Positions 1 to 9,505 of a stretch of DNA of 64,000 nt are shown here, one piece after another. Origin of the DNA: BOG-1112 sp964611335 (GTDB taxonomy: Bacteria > Bdellovibrionota_B > Oligoflexia > Oligoflexales > Bog-1112); assembly GCA_964611335.1 (NCBI GenBank), contig CAZSXR010000003.1, positions 372,001-436,000 on the forward strand, in the 5' to 3' direction. The position numbers and the translations under genes are program-made. Position 1 is the first letter of the stretch. Each line of letters starts with the position of its first letter. The notes under the pieces were generated by a model that was given only the letters and a program-made list of their open reading frames with translations, did not search any database and had not been told where the DNA came from.

Positions 1-2
1 TA

Positions 3-470
3 TGTTTGAGTACAAGTATCTTCGCAGCAGCTGATGACGAGGATCTTCAAGAAGGCTACGAGACACCTACAGATACTTATGAAAAACCCCTATGTCCACC
101 ACCTTTAAAGCGATCACGTTCAATAGCTTCTCATGAGGATTTAACTCGAGTGAGAAGTAACCTTGAAGAATTAGAATATCATCCTTTGAACAGACCTCCT
201 CAAGAAAGTGCAGAATTTTTAGAAAGAAGAGATCGAAATCTCAGAATGGATATAGAACGAGAGAATAGACTTATGGGTTTTGACACTCCCGAAACAACTC
301 CTGATTCCTTGTGGCTTCCAGAAGTCATAAATCCTGCCTATATTATCGGAACCTATTTAGCAAATCTTAGAAATCGAAAACATTTAAAAAGAAAAATTAT
401 GAGAAGTATGTATGGTTGCAGATCGGAGGCAGGTTTCTTCGTAAACAGATTTGATCGTTCTGGGGTTTAA
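3..470 (+). CDS. Hypothetical protein, 5' end probably outside the window
   Basis: I do not recognise this protein. The frame is open to the left edge, so the gene probably begins outside; the first possible internal start is TTG at 6, without a visible ribosome site. The visible 154 residues are hydrophilic and charged, with a proline-rich basic patch (PPPLKRSRS, near residue 35) and a long Arg/Glu-rich middle (SAEFLERRDRNLR). The C-terminus is basic (RKHLKRK). There is no membrane segment. The KRSR patch resembles a eukaryotic nuclear-localisation motif, as does one in the secreted protein at 28997-30697, but short basic patches are common by chance. It converges with the next gene with 5 bases between them. 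Confidence 0.5.
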   Translation, partial: CLSTSIFAAADDEDLQEGYETPTDTYEKPLCPPPLKRSRSIASHEDLTRVRSNLEELEYHPLNRPPQESAEFLERRDRNLRMDIERENRLMGFDTPETTPDSLWLPEVINPAYIIGTYLANLRNRKHLKRKIMRSMYGCRSEAGFFVNRFDRSGV

Positions 471-475
471 TTTCT

Positions 476-1369
476 CTAGTCTTGTTCTATATACAGTGTG
501 AATCCTTCTTTACTCAGCAGTTGACCTACTCCTTCAAGATGAGCGGCCCCCATCACAGCAATTAATGTTTCCGACTGTCTAGATGCAAGTGAGTTTAGAA
601 TGTTGGAAACCATAGTCGGTTCCCTCTTTGTAAAAAGAACACTTGAATCTAATTCCCAAGTTCCAATTAAAACATAACGCATAGTTCTCAAAAAAGATAA
701 GCAAGCAACGCTATAGAGAGTGTGTTGCGCGCTTTCTATTGGGTTTTTAAAATCAAAAATCAGAATTTTAAAAACGAGTATGGAACTTGTTAGAAGACTC
801 TCTAGTTGGGAAAGAGGGTAGTGCAAAAGGTATGTAAAAAATTCTTCATCATAAGGGCGGTTGCTTTCAAGGAGTTCTACTTTTTTGAAAGCATTTGTAT
901 TTTCAAGTATGTACTCAATGTTTGAAGGGTATTGTCTTCCTAAAAAAGAGTAGTAGGATTGTGTGGGCTTGATAACCAAACTGATAAAGAGATCGCAGCT
1001 TAGAATCGCAATAAGCTTTGTCCAGCTGTCTAAAGTAGAGTCATTTGTTATGTCTGAAATTGTGACAAAATTCTCCACGATAAATCTCTGAGAGTGGTTT
1101 ATTAATTGAAGAGCGAGTAAAGCCTCATCTTCAGTCTGTTGGTGTTTTTCACCAAGAAGCAAAACAGTTTGAAAGATACCAGCCTCATTTTTTTTATAGT
1201 AGATATGAGATCTCAATGCAAAAAGGTTGGGGTCTTCATGGGATCTTTCTTGAATTTTTTGAATGCTTTCTACTTGTAATATGTTGAAACCCAATTCTTG
1301 AAGACCAAGACCCTGTGCAATATTCGTAAAGCTTAGAATGCATATACAGAAGAATTTTACAGTGAACAT
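476..1369 (-). CDS. Secreted TraB/GumN (TIKI-like) family protein
   Basis: This 297-aa protein begins with a signal peptide (MFTVKFFCICILSFTNIAQG). Its N-terminal half has a Gly-Glu-Lys-His element (LLLGEKHQQ) and the C-terminus has REPTMVSNIL followed by AVMGAAHLEGVGQLL. These are the hallmarks of the TraB/PrgY/GumN family, related to the TIKI metalloprotease and erythromycin-esterase folds, in which conserved Glu/His residues form the active site. Function in bacteria is largely unknown; a periplasmic hydrolase or protease is the best inference. It stands alone, convergent with the preceding gene, and 196 bases separate its start from the divergent reductase gene. Family assignment is fairly safe; the reaction is not. 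Confidence 0.65.
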   Translation of the reverse strand: MFTVKFFCICILSFTNIAQGLGLQELGFNILQVESIQKIQERSHEDPNLFALRSHIYYKKNEAGIFQTVLLLGEKHQQTEDEALLALQLINHSQRFIVENFVTISDITNDSTLDSWTKLIAILSCDLFISLVIKPTQSYYSFLGRQYPSNIEYILENTNAFKKVELLESNRPYDEEFFTYLLHYPLSQLESLLTSSILVFKILIFDFKNPIESAQHTLYSVACLSFLRTMRYVLIGTWELDSSVLFTKREPTMVSNILNSLASRQSETLIAVMGAAHLEGVGQLLSKEGFTLYIEQD

Positions 1370-1565
1370 GTATATTCCATATTGAGGAAATGGGGTTGAA
1401 ATTTCGAATTTTATGAGAAATAGGGAGTCAATATAAATTTTTTTGCTAAGACGGTCAATAAATTTCTAGCCGTGAAATTCTATGTCTTGACAAATATCTG
1501 TTTAGCACCGTGTAATGGAACTTAAAGTAGAGTGTTGACCATTTAAAATTACGAGCGAGGGGTTT

Positions 1566-2243
1566 ATGAAAACAGCACTTGTTGTAGGGGCTTCCGGTTT
1601 GGTAGGTTCTTTTGTTCTCAAACATTTGCTCTCCCATCCTGAGTATTCCGAAGTGATTGTTCTTGGTAGAAAACCTTTAAATCAAACGCATCCGAAATTG
1701 AAAGAAGTCATTGTATCCTTCGATGAACTTGATTCTGTAAATCTCTCCTTATTTGGTATGACAGATGTATTTTCCTGTTTGGGAACCACTTTGGGGAGAA
1801 CAGGTGAACAAAGTATCTACAGGAAGATCGAAATCGACTACCCTGTTAAAATAGCGAATAAAGCCCTTGCTGCAGGCGCTCATAGCTTTCATTATGTTTC
1901 AGCAATTGGATCTTCCAGTAAGTCTATGATCAACTATAGTCGTATGAAGGGTCAAACGGAAGACTCTTTAAAAAAATTACAAAGCCAATATCCGACTACA
2001 TATGTAGCCTCATATCGGCCCTGTTTTATAAGTGGCCCCAGGAAAGAAAAAAGATTGTTAGAACAGATTGCCTTACCCGTATGGTCTTTTTTGGAATTTG
2101 CTATGCAGGGGCCCTTTCGTAAATTTCGATCTATTCACGCAGAAACTATCGCTAAAGCTATGATTGCTCAATGTTCAGCAAAAAGCGGATTTTACTTGCT
2201 TGAAGGTGATGAAGTAGAACATTTGGGTAGTCAAAAGTCTTAG
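1566..2243 (+). CDS. NAD(P)-binding Rossmann-fold reductase (HTATIP2/TIP30-like atypical SDR)
   Basis: 225 aa. The N-terminal dinucleotide-binding motif GASGLVGS is at residues 8-15, followed by ILGR-type strand/loop features (VIVLGRKPL), DVFSCLGTT near residue 60 and HYVSAIGSS plus YSRMKG, i.e. the catalytic Ser...Tyr-x3-Lys region of atypical short-chain dehydrogenases. The order matches the HTATIP2/TIP30 NAD(P)-binding group. The substrate is unknown. GAGCGAGGGG lies a few bases upstream of the ATG and supports this start. Only 12 bases separate it from the photolyase gene, so the two are very probably co-transcribed. Confidence 0.75.
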   Translation: MKTALVVGASGLVGSFVLKHLLSHPEYSEVIVLGRKPLNQTHPKLKEVIVSFDELDSVNLSLFGMTDVFSCLGTTLGRTGEQSIYRKIEIDYPVKIANKALAAGAHSFHYVSAIGSSSKSMINYSRMKGQTEDSLKKLQSQYPTTYVASYRPCFISGPRKEKRLLEQIALPVWSFLEFAMQGPFRKFRSIHAETIAKAMIAQCSAKSGFYLLEGDEVEHLGSQKS

Positions 2244-2255
2244 AAGGAAAAATTC

Positions 2256-3698
2256 ATGCATTCCAAAACAACAGCTATATTATGGTTTAGAAAAGATTTG
2301 CGATTACTTGACAATGAAGCTTTGCAAGCTGCCTCTGCTTATCAGTTTGTAATCCCTCTTTTCATATGGGATCCTGAAAGAGAAGAACCTTGGCAAGTAG
2401 GAGCTGCTAGCCGGTGGTTTTTGCATCATGCTTTGGAAGATTTAAGCAAGCAACTCGCTGCAAAAGGCTCCCGTTTGATTTTTAAAAAAGGTCTGACTCT
2501 TAAAGTGTTTGAAGAATTTTTGAAAAATCATCCTGTCGATGCTGTTTTTTGGAATAAGTCTTATGAACCATCTATGCAAATTGCCGATGCAAAAATCGAA
2601 AATTTTTTGCAGTGCGAAGGGATTTATTTTCAAAGTTTTGAAAATAATTTGCTTTTTAAAGCAGGATCTATTCTTAAAAGAGATGGTAAACCCTACTTAG
2701 TATATACAGCATTTTGGAGGGAATGCTTAAAACACTTCGCTTTCAAAACTAAAAAAGAAATACATGCACTCCCTTCTTCGTTATCTTCTATTCACTCAGA
2801 TGATCTTCGACAGTTCGAACTCCTTCCAGATATTTCCTGGGATACAGGTTTTTACAAAAGTTGGAAAGTAACGGAAAAGGAAGCTCATATTCGCTTTGAT
2901 CGCTTTTTAAAAGATAAAATTCAACGCTATGAGACGGATAGAAATTTACCTTCAATGGATGGGACTTCAACTTTGAGTCCTTATCTACACTGGGGGCTTA
3001 TTCATCCCCATAGGTTACTTCTAAAAATTAAGAATCAATTTGGTCCTATAGAAAATCTTAAAGATGAAAATTTGATTCAATTTTGCAAAGAACTTGTGTG
3101 GAGGGAATTCTCCTATCATTTGCTTTTTTATTATCCGAAACTGTCTGAATTTCCAATGAAGGAGGAATTTTTAAAATTTCCATGGGTCTATGATGAGGAG
3201 CTGTTTGCCGCATGGAAAAGAGGAAAGACGGGATATCCCATTGTTGATGCAGGTATGCGTCAACTCTGGAAAACAGGGTGGATGCACAATCGTGTCCGTA
3301 TGATTGTAGCTTCTTTTCTTATTAAAGATTTGAATATCTCTTGGAAAGAAGGTGCACGATGGTTTTGGGATACGCTCGTGGATGCGGATCTTGCAAACAA
3401 CACTCAAGGGTGGCAATGGGTTGCAGGATGTGGGTTTGATGCTGCTCCATTTTTTAGAATTTTTAACCCTATTACTCAGGGAGAGTCTTACGATCCTGAT
3501 GGTCTTTATGTAAAAACCTGGTGTCCAGAGTTAGCAAAAATGCCTGCCAAATGGATTCATAAGCCTTGGCTTGCTTCTAAAGAAATACTAGCTAAATCTC
3601 ATGTCTCACTTGGAAGAGATTATCCTTTGCCTATAGTTGATCATGTTGAAGCAAGAAATCGAAGTCTCAGCGCGTTTAAAAAATTAAGACTATCTTAA
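2256..3698 (+). CDS. phrB: Deoxyribodipyrimidine photolyase (class I CPD photolyase/cryptochrome family)
   Basis: Light-driven repair of cyclobutane pyrimidine dimers using FADH-. 480 aa, the normal length for class I photolyases. The N-terminal alpha/beta antenna domain starts AILWFRKDLRLLDNEAL. The C-terminal FAD-binding domain carries the family signatures LSPYLHWG (residues ~240), VWREFSYHL (~285), GYPIVDAGMRQLWKTGWMHNR (~330, split here as a description of position) and WQWVAGCGFDAAPFFRIFNP (~390), including the conserved Trp and Asn/Asp residues of the flavin pocket. A cryptochrome-DASH function is less likely because the classical CPD motif set is intact. AGAAGGAA precedes the ATG. It follows the SDR-type gene by 12 bases. 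Confidence 0.93.
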   Translation: MHSKTTAILWFRKDLRLLDNEALQAASAYQFVIPLFIWDPEREEPWQVGAASRWFLHHALEDLSKQLAAKGSRLIFKKGLTLKVFEEFLKNHPVDAVFWNKSYEPSMQIADAKIENFLQCEGIYFQSFENNLLFKAGSILKRDGKPYLVYTAFWRECLKHFAFKTKKEIHALPSSLSSIHSDDLRQFELLPDISWDTGFYKSWKVTEKEAHIRFDRFLKDKIQRYETDRNLPSMDGTSTLSPYLHWGLIHPHRLLLKIKNQFGPIENLKDENLIQFCKELVWREFSYHLLFYYPKLSEFPMKEEFLKFPWVYDEELFAAWKRGKTGYPIVDAGMRQLWKTGWMHNRVRMIVASFLIKDLNISWKEGARWFWDTLVDADLANNTQGWQWVAGCGFDAAPFFRIFNPITQGESYDPDGLYVKTWCPELAKMPAKWIHKPWLASKEILAKSHVSLGRDYPLPIVDHVEARNRSLSAFKKLRLS

Positions 3699-3729
3699 CT
3701 TATCCAATAGCCCTTCATTTTTTCAAAAT

Positions 3730-4701
3730 TTATAGGGGACTGAGAGTCATATTATTGTAGACCCATTGTATGGAAAATGCAGGAGTACCCGTTCCCGAAA
3801 CGAGAGGCGCAGTGGGGTCTTCTATGCTAAGACTTGAACAGGATCCTGCTGCAGCTTCTGCGCTTTTTGAGAGATCCACACAAAACTCATTTCCGCTGCT
3901 TATGAGAGAAGACGTTGCGTTTGTTTGGTCTTGAAGTAGTTTTATTTCCGAAGTTTGAAGTGAGCGTTTACCATGTACAGCTGCTTGAATACCACCTTGT
4001 CCTGAACCTGCACCATCGAGTTCGAATGTTGTTCGGATCATGTGAATGATATATTCATCCCCATCTAATGTTGTAAAACGACTTGCAATCTTTTCCTTCC
4101 CCCCTTTGGAATTTGTATTGTTGAAATACATATCGACGCGAACAAGATTTGTCGAAGAGTTGTATTGATAATACGTTTCGATTTCTATATTTTCTCCCAT
4201 CCCTTCGCCTTTTAGGCGGAGATATCCTGTAATATCGGAAGTAGCACAAGAAAGTTCCGCAATCAGAACATTCGTTCCATTTTCATTCACTGTGATGCGT
4301 TTATCGAAAGATTGATCTGCATTGGTCCAACCGGAAGGAATTTTTTTTGTTGCAGATGCAAACGAAACAGCATAGCTGTCCGCATTTACAGAGCCTGTAT
4401 TGGGTATATCTGAGCATGTTTTGTAACCTGCTTTTACCAACTCTCCACCTATCCCGCTTGCACCTGCAACTTCTTTAATGATATCGAGAAAACCAGATTC
4501 AGGAGCGCTAGGACAATCTGCTTTAACACCTGTAGGCGCTGGTGGACCCGAAAGAAGAAAATAAAGAAATCGAATCATATTTGCAGCCCCTTCATGTGTT
4601 GTAATAGGTCCTGTTACACAGGATTGAGACTGCCCTTGACTTGCAAATAGCATGCTAACGAAAAGTATAGAATGTCTTAGTAACCCTTTTATTGTAAACA
4701 T
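3730..4701 (-). CDS. Secreted hypothetical protein
   Basis: I do not recognise a family. The frame is open further upstream, but the start at 4701 is preferred because GGAGGT lies 7 bases before the ATG and the protein then begins with a typical signal peptide (MFTIKGLLRHSILFVSMLFA, cleavage after GQSQS). That gives 323 aa, with Cys at the mature N-terminal region (SCVTGP), near residues 62, 99, 149, 267 and 283, suggesting disulfides, and a Gly-rich stretch (GAGSGQGG). It overlaps the 3' end of the small lipoprotein gene at 4689-4856 and is probably translated from the same message. Periplasmic or surface location is inferred. Confidence 0.65.
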   Translation of the reverse strand: MFTIKGLLRHSILFVSMLFASQGQSQSCVTGPITTHEGAANMIRFLYFLLSGPPAPTGVKADCPSAPESGFLDIIKEVAGASGIGGELVKAGYKTCSDIPNTGSVNADSYAVSFASATKKIPSGWTNADQSFDKRITVNENGTNVLIAELSCATSDITGYLRLKGEGMGENIEIETYYQYNSSTNLVRVDMYFNNTNSKGGKEKIASRFTTLDGDEYIIHMIRTTFELDGAGSGQGGIQAAVHGKRSLQTSEIKLLQDQTNATSSLISSGNEFCVDLSKSAEAAAGSCSSLSIEDPTAPLVSGTGTPAFSIQWVYNNMTLSPL

Positions 4702-4856
4702 GATTGACCTCCACATCTCAATTCGGGAATGGGGATCGCACTCGTTGTGGATGTTGCTGTTGAAGATGAATCCTCTTTTGAAGAAGAGCCACACTTTAAA
4801 AGAAAAGTCAAACCTGCTAATAAAAAACACAAACTCACTAAATACGTCTTTTTCAT
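4689..4856 (-). CDS. Small lipoprotein-like peptide, overlapping the next gene
   Basis: A 55-codon frame read on the minus strand begins MKKTYLVSLCFLLAGLTF and continues LLKCGSSSKED, a hydrophobic signal followed by Cys-Gly-Ser and a low-complexity Ser/Thr linker, the look of a short lipoprotein. The lipobox is imperfect (Lys at -1). GAGGAC sits a few bases before the ATG. The frame ends in TAA 13 bases inside the start of the 3730-4701 gene, so the two are translationally coupled. It lies in a different frame from the longer open frame that covers this DNA. Confidence is moderate because the peptide is short. Confidence 0.45.
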   Translation of the reverse strand: MKKTYLVSLCFLLAGLTFLLKCGSSSKEDSSSTATSTTSAIPIPELRCGGQSCLQ

Positions 4857-5007
4857 GTTGTGTCCTCATGTTTCTTTAAGAATATTTTATCACAAGTAAT
4901 AAAAAAGAGTACGGTGGGTTCTTTCCATTTTTGTGCGTTAAACCATCGCTTCATTATTCCCGCACTCTCACATTTAAAAATTCTGCTTCTTTTTTTTTGA
5001 ATTTTAT

Positions 5008-5508
5008 ATGTCTCAGGTTAGTCTTAAACGTAGATATTTTTCATATTTATTAACAATAATGGGCTTCTTCGTGATAAGACTTCAGCACAATGTGCTCGCT
5101 TTTATGATAGCGTATGTACTTTTCTCTTTTGAGTTAAAAGGTGAAATTGTTGTCATTGTTAACTCTCAAGTGAATATCAATTCTCTTAGTCTCCAAGAGT
5201 TACAGAAAATTTATTTGGGAAATATGCGGACCTTTCCTAATGGGGAATCTGCTGTGCCTATTCTTAATACGAATACAGCAATAAACGAAATCTTTCTCAT
5301 GAAGGTACTTGATAAAAATATGAAGCAGTTTAATGCGTATTGGAATGTTCGGCAATTTACGGGGAATGGCACATCTCCTCACGAATTTAGGGGGGATGAC
5401 GAAGTAAAGAATTGGGTGCTTTCTCATGTCAATGCCATTGGATTTATCGATAGTAAGTCTATGAGGTCTAATGAAAACCGCATTAGAAAAGTATGTGAAC
5501 TACCATAA
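5008..5508 (+). CDS. PstS-like periplasmic substrate-binding domain protein
   Basis: 166 aa. After a hydrophobic N-terminus the sequence reads IVVIVNSQVNINSLSLQELQKIYLGNMRTFPNG, then FNAYWNVRQFTGNG and NAIGFID near the end. This is the short phosphate-binding-protein-like (PBP superfamily, PstS-type) domain often encoded next to phosphate-type porins in gammaproteobacteria. It is about half the length of true PstS, so it probably does not act as a conventional ABC transporter receptor. The exact start is uncertain; a later Met would shorten an unusually long N-terminal region. The porin-like gene follows within about 30 bases, indicating an operon. Confidence 0.65.
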   Translation: MSQVSLKRRYFSYLLTIMGFFVIRLQHNVLAFMIAYVLFSFELKGEIVVIVNSQVNINSLSLQELQKIYLGNMRTFPNGESAVPILNTNTAINEIFLMKVLDKNMKQFNAYWNVRQFTGNGTSPHEFRGDDEVKNWVLSHVNAIGFIDSKSMRSNENRIRKVCELP

Positions 5509-5540
5509 ACATTAAAAACCAAAATCTTATGGAACTGAGC

Positions 5541-6761
5541 ATGATCAAGAATTGTTGGATATTTGGATTTTACATCTTTTTTTTATCACTTTCTAATTTT
5601 GCTTATTCAGAATTTCTAGATGACAATATGCCCGTGGATATTCACGGCTTCATGACTTCAGGAGTAACCAAAGGAGACAACTCTGTCTCTATGAAAAGCA
5701 TTCAAAAACGAATTAATTTTGTTTTTGACTCAGCTTTTGGTCTGAATGTGAGTAAACGTCTGAATTCGGAATGGGATATCGCAGCTCAATATCTGTCTCA
5801 ATTCAAATCGACAGCAAGAGATTTCGAAATCGATTGGGCTATTGCTTCTTACTATCCTTCTCAAATTCGTGGAATGTCTCTTCAAGTTGGAAAATTGAAA
5901 CTCCCCATTTCGATTATCTCTGACTACTCAGGTATAGGAAGACTTTATCCTTGGGTACGTCCTCCCATGGAACTTTACAGTTTAGATAGGGTTCAACGTT
6001 TCTATGGAGGCAGGTTGAATTATGAGTGGGATATGCTTGGCTATCACACTCTGTTTTCCGTGTTTGGGGGGGCTATTAATGAAACTGTTAAGCGTGAAGC
6101 TGGACCTAGGATTAATAATATTGATTTGAAAGCTTACGACATTCGAGGTGCAGGTCTGAGCTTTGTCGATACTCATACTTTGATTCGATTATGTTATATA
6201 CGATCTCTTGTTGCCTTGAAGGATACAAATTTCCACATCGATCGTCTTTTTGTAGAGTATTTTTCAGCAGGGATAAAAGTTGAGTGGAGAAAATTTTTAG
6301 TCTATTCGGAATATCTGCACGCAGGAAGTCAAATTGACAAAGGTGAAATTGCAACAGCAAGAGAAGCAGCTGAGGTTGCAGCTAAGACGAAGGGTATAAG
6401 TGCAGCCTCTTTAAATGCAGCACTCGTGCAATCTTCAATTCTGCAAAAGAAAATTCTCAATAATGATGCATACTACGCAACTCTTGGATATAGGATTCTC
6501 GAGCCTTTTATGGTGACTTACACTTATTCTCAGCTTTGGAATAACGGGATCAAGAGTGTGCTCTATGGCGCACAAACTTCCAACATTTTAGGTTTGATAT
6601 ACGATTTCAATCGATTTACAGATATAAAGTTTGAATACCAGCGAGTTTATCTTCCCACAGGAACTTCAGGTCTATATACCTATGATTACGTGAAGAACCC
6701 CAATGCAAAACTTGCAAGAAACATCAATATCTTGAACCTCTCTTTAGACTTCATTTTTTGA
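5541..6761 (+). CDS. Outer-membrane porin-like beta-barrel protein
   Basis: 406 aa from the Met at 5541; an in-frame ATG 12 bases earlier exists, but GGAACTGAG is better placed for the later one. A signal peptide ends near FAYSEF, and the mature part shows alternating hydrophobic/polar strands without helices, e.g. FMTSGVTKGD, LSSLQVGKLKLP and YATLGYRI. The final residues (ILNLSLDFIF) end in Phe, the outer-membrane insertion signature. The GKLKLP element is reminiscent of the OprO/P-like porins found beside PstS-like proteins. Substrate is unknown; phosphate or another anion is a guess from the neighbour. Confidence 0.65.
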   Translation: MIKNCWIFGFYIFFLSLSNFAYSEFLDDNMPVDIHGFMTSGVTKGDNSVSMKSIQKRINFVFDSAFGLNVSKRLNSEWDIAAQYLSQFKSTARDFEIDWAIASYYPSQIRGMSLQVGKLKLPISIISDYSGIGRLYPWVRPPMELYSLDRVQRFYGGRLNYEWDMLGYHTLFSVFGGAINETVKREAGPRINNIDLKAYDIRGAGLSFVDTHTLIRLCYIRSLVALKDTNFHIDRLFVEYFSAGIKVEWRKFLVYSEYLHAGSQIDKGEIATAREAAEVAAKTKGISAASLNAALVQSSILQKKILNNDAYYATLGYRILEPFMVTYTYSQLWNNGIKSVLYGAQTSNILGLIYDFNRFTDIKFEYQRVYLPTGTSGLYTYDYVKNPNAKLARNINILNLSLDFIF

Positions 6762-7091
6762 TAAAGCAAAGCGAGAGTCCGCGTTTCTTTTTTTTAAGCA
6801 GAGCCTAAATGACATCTGAAAAAGGATAATACAGTCGCTAAGCAAATTATCCTAATAAAAATTTCCAGTTTATGCTGCACAATTCTTGTTTGATGTTCCT
6901 GAAAATATGCGCCAGAAAATTTCAAAATATACAATTCAATACCGCTGATGAACATTTGGAATATCGCTCGTAATCCTTTTTTAAAAATAACTTTTCATTT
7001 TTAAATAGTTAAAACGGCATCATTGCAACATTGTTCATACAGGAAGAAGAATAGAGTTCTTCATTCAGATAAAACAATTAGGGGGAACTGT
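6762..7091. other. Intergenic region upstream of the ribonucleotide reductase
   Basis: About 330 bases, strongly AT-rich with several A/T runs. I looked for a cobalamin riboswitch (conserved GCCACTG B12 box) and for an NrdR box pair and could not point to a convincing one. The reductase promoter presumably lies here. Confidence 0.3.
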
Positions 7092-9377
7092 ATGCAACGC
7101 GACGTGAGTGCTATGCCATTGCTAATAAAAAAACGCAAAGGCGATCTTGTTCGTTTTGACGGGGACAAAATAGAAAACGCAATATTCAAAGCCATGCGTG
7201 CAAGCAATGAAGGTAGCAGAGAAGACGCGAAAAAAATCAGCGACTCTGTCCTCACAGAACTGAATCATATTAAACAACGATTTCAAGATTTTATTCCGAG
7301 TGTTGAAGGAGTGCAGGATTTAGTGGAAAAAACTCTGATTCGTGAAAGTTCTCATTCCGTAGCAAAATCTTTCATTCTCTATCGAGAAAAACGCACTATA
7401 GCACGACAAAGTTCTCATCATGTTTCAGAGCGCGTTCAACAGTTAAATAAAGAAAGCCAACGTTATTTTTCAAACTCGCTGAGTGAATTCGTTTATTTGA
7501 GAACGTATGCTCGTTGGATCGAAGAAGAAGGGCGACGTGAAAGTTGGATAGAAACCGTTGATCGTTATATGAAATTCATGCGGGAAAATTTGGGAGATCG
7601 ACTCCAAGCCCATGAGTATAAGACATTACAGCAGGCAATATTGACACAATCCGTCATGCCTTCCATGCGGTTAATGCAATTCGCTGGTCGCGCTGCCAAC
7701 TCAACTCATGTCAGTGCTTACAATTGTTCTTTTATCGCTCCAAGAGACATCACAGATTTTGCTGAAGTTATGTATGTTCTGATGTGCGGAACAGGTGTTG
7801 GATTTTCCGTTGAAGATCAGAATGTTCAAAATCTCCCACAAATAAAAGTACAATCAGGCCATCGTTTAGCTCCCTTCGTTGTTCCCGATAGTCGTGAAGG
7901 TTGGAGTGATGCGATCAAGGTAGGTTTAGAAGCTTGGTATGAAGGAACAGATCTCGACTTTGATTTTTCACTTTGTCGACCTGCGGGTTCGCGATTGAAA
8001 ACATTTGGTGGGAAAAGTTCAGGTCCCGAACCATTGGCAAATCTTTTGAGTTTCATGCGCAGTAAAATTTTAAAAAAACAGAGGAGCCGACTTACGAGTA
8101 TCGATGTGCATGATATCTTGTGCAAGATGGGAGAGACTGTTGTCGCAGGGGGAGTAAGACGCAGTGCTATGATTTCGCTATCTGACTTGAGCGATACTCT
8201 CATGCGTGAGGCAAAAAGTGGACAGTTCTACAATCTAGAGCCACAGCGTGTGCTTGCAAACAATTCCGCTGTATATTCGACTAAGCCAAGCAACCTTGAG
8301 TTCCTCGATGAGTGGTTGTCTCTTATAAAAAGTGGTTCAGGTGAACGTGGGATTTTTAATCGCCAGAGTTTGCTTCAAACGCTGCCTCATCGCAGGCTTG
8401 AATATCTAGCAAGTCGCGGCCAACATTTTGATAATCCTGATCTGAGTTTGATAGGAACCAATCCTTGTGGTGAGATCATTTTACGTTCAAAGCAGTTTTG
8501 CAATCTCACAGAAGTGATTGCTCGTCCCCATGACAATAAAGACAGTCTCATGAGCAAAATTAGATTGGCTACCATACTGGGAACCTATCAATCAACGCTC
8601 ACGAAGTTTCCTTATCTATCAAAAGAGTGGAAAGAAAATTGTGAAGCAGAACGTTTACTCGGAGTGTCCATAACTGGTCAATGGGACTGTGAAGCTGTGC
8701 GTAATGCAGGTGTTTTATCGGCTCTAAAGGAAGAGAGTATAAAAATCAATTTAGAATATTCTCAACGATTTGGTATTAATCCATCAACATCTATCACTTG
8801 TGTTAAGCCTTCAGGAAGTGTTTCTCAAGTTGTAGATTGTGCATCAGGTATGCATCCGCGTTTTGCTCCTTATTATATACGTCGTATTCGTATCTCTGCT
8901 ACAGATGCTTTATTTAAGCTCTGTCGTGACCAGGGAGTTCCCTTTCATCCAGAAGTTGGACAGTCTTATGAAAATGCGTCGACATTTGTTCTGGAATTTC
9001 CCGTTAAATCTCCTGAGGGCTGTACTCAGCAATCAGAAGTTTCAGCAATTGAACAACTAGAATATTGGAAGACAGTTAAACAAAATTATACTGAGCACAA
9101 TCCTTCCGTCACAATTTATGTAGGTGAAGAAGAATGGGTGGATGTTGCACATTGGGTTTATAAGAATTGGAATATTGTAGGTGGGTTAACTTTCTTGCCA
9201 AGAACAAATCACATTTATCAACTTGCACCTTATGAAGAGATTAGTAAGGAACAATATGAAAAACTCAAGATGCAATTTGAAAATGTAGATTTCTCAAAAC
9301 TGCTCACCTATGAAAGCACTGATGAAACAGAAATGAAACGTGAACTTGCATGTTCAGGTGGAGGATGTGAATTGTAA
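7092..9377 (+). CDS. nrdJ: Adenosylcobalamin-dependent (class II) ribonucleoside-triphosphate reductase
   Basis: Reduces ribonucleotides to deoxyribonucleotides using a radical generated from coenzyme B12. The start at 7092 follows GGGGGAACTGT, giving 761 aa; the open frame extends 69 bases further up without a ribosome site. Features: an N-terminal ATP-cone-like segment (residues ~10-100, KGDLVRFDGDKIENAI), NCSFIAPRD (cysteine pair partner), GTGVGFSVE, the radical-site motif TNPCGEIILR, CVKPSGSVSQVVDCASG, and a C-terminal redox-active pair ACSGGGCEL. The arrangement is that of the monomeric NrdJ/RTPR type rather than NrdAB or NrdDG. It requires adenosylcobalamin; a PduO-type adenosyltransferase is encoded at 54046-54633. 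Confidence 0.9.
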   Translation: MQRDVSAMPLLIKKRKGDLVRFDGDKIENAIFKAMRASNEGSREDAKKISDSVLTELNHIKQRFQDFIPSVEGVQDLVEKTLIRESSHSVAKSFILYREKRTIARQSSHHVSERVQQLNKESQRYFSNSLSEFVYLRTYARWIEEEGRRESWIETVDRYMKFMRENLGDRLQAHEYKTLQQAILTQSVMPSMRLMQFAGRAANSTHVSAYNCSFIAPRDITDFAEVMYVLMCGTGVGFSVEDQNVQNLPQIKVQSGHRLAPFVVPDSREGWSDAIKVGLEAWYEGTDLDFDFSLCRPAGSRLKTFGGKSSGPEPLANLLSFMRSKILKKQRSRLTSIDVHDILCKMGETVVAGGVRRSAMISLSDLSDTLMREAKSGQFYNLEPQRVLANNSAVYSTKPSNLEFLDEWLSLIKSGSGERGIFNRQSLLQTLPHRRLEYLASRGQHFDNPDLSLIGTNPCGEIILRSKQFCNLTEVIARPHDNKDSLMSKIRLATILGTYQSTLTKFPYLSKEWKENCEAERLLGVSITGQWDCEAVRNAGVLSALKEESIKINLEYSQRFGINPSTSITCVKPSGSVSQVVDCASGMHPRFAPYYIRRIRISATDALFKLCRDQGVPFHPEVGQSYENASTFVLEFPVKSPEGCTQQSEVSAIEQLEYWKTVKQNYTEHNPSVTIYVGEEEWVDVAHWVYKNWNIVGGLTFLPRTNHIYQLAPYEEISKEQYEKLKMQFENVDFSKLLTYESTDETEMKRELACSGGGCEL

Positions 9378-9505
9378 CGTAGGCTTCTATCTTTCAATTG
9401 ATTTAAGCTGTTAAGAATATTCATTAAACTTCACTATCTTTTCATGGCTCCTTAATAAAAAGAAAAAGAAACCGATCTTTTTAATAATCTATTTCGGGGC
9501 CTTTT

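Noticed and set aside
6762..7091. Cobalamin riboswitch upstream of nrdJ
   Set aside because: No GCCACTG B12 box and no conserved helix pattern could be found by eye.
8387..8575. Many medium-length frames on the strand opposite to nrdJ, the PKS-NRPS and other long genes
   Set aside because: They have no ribosome sites or recognised domains and follow from codon bias of the long genes.
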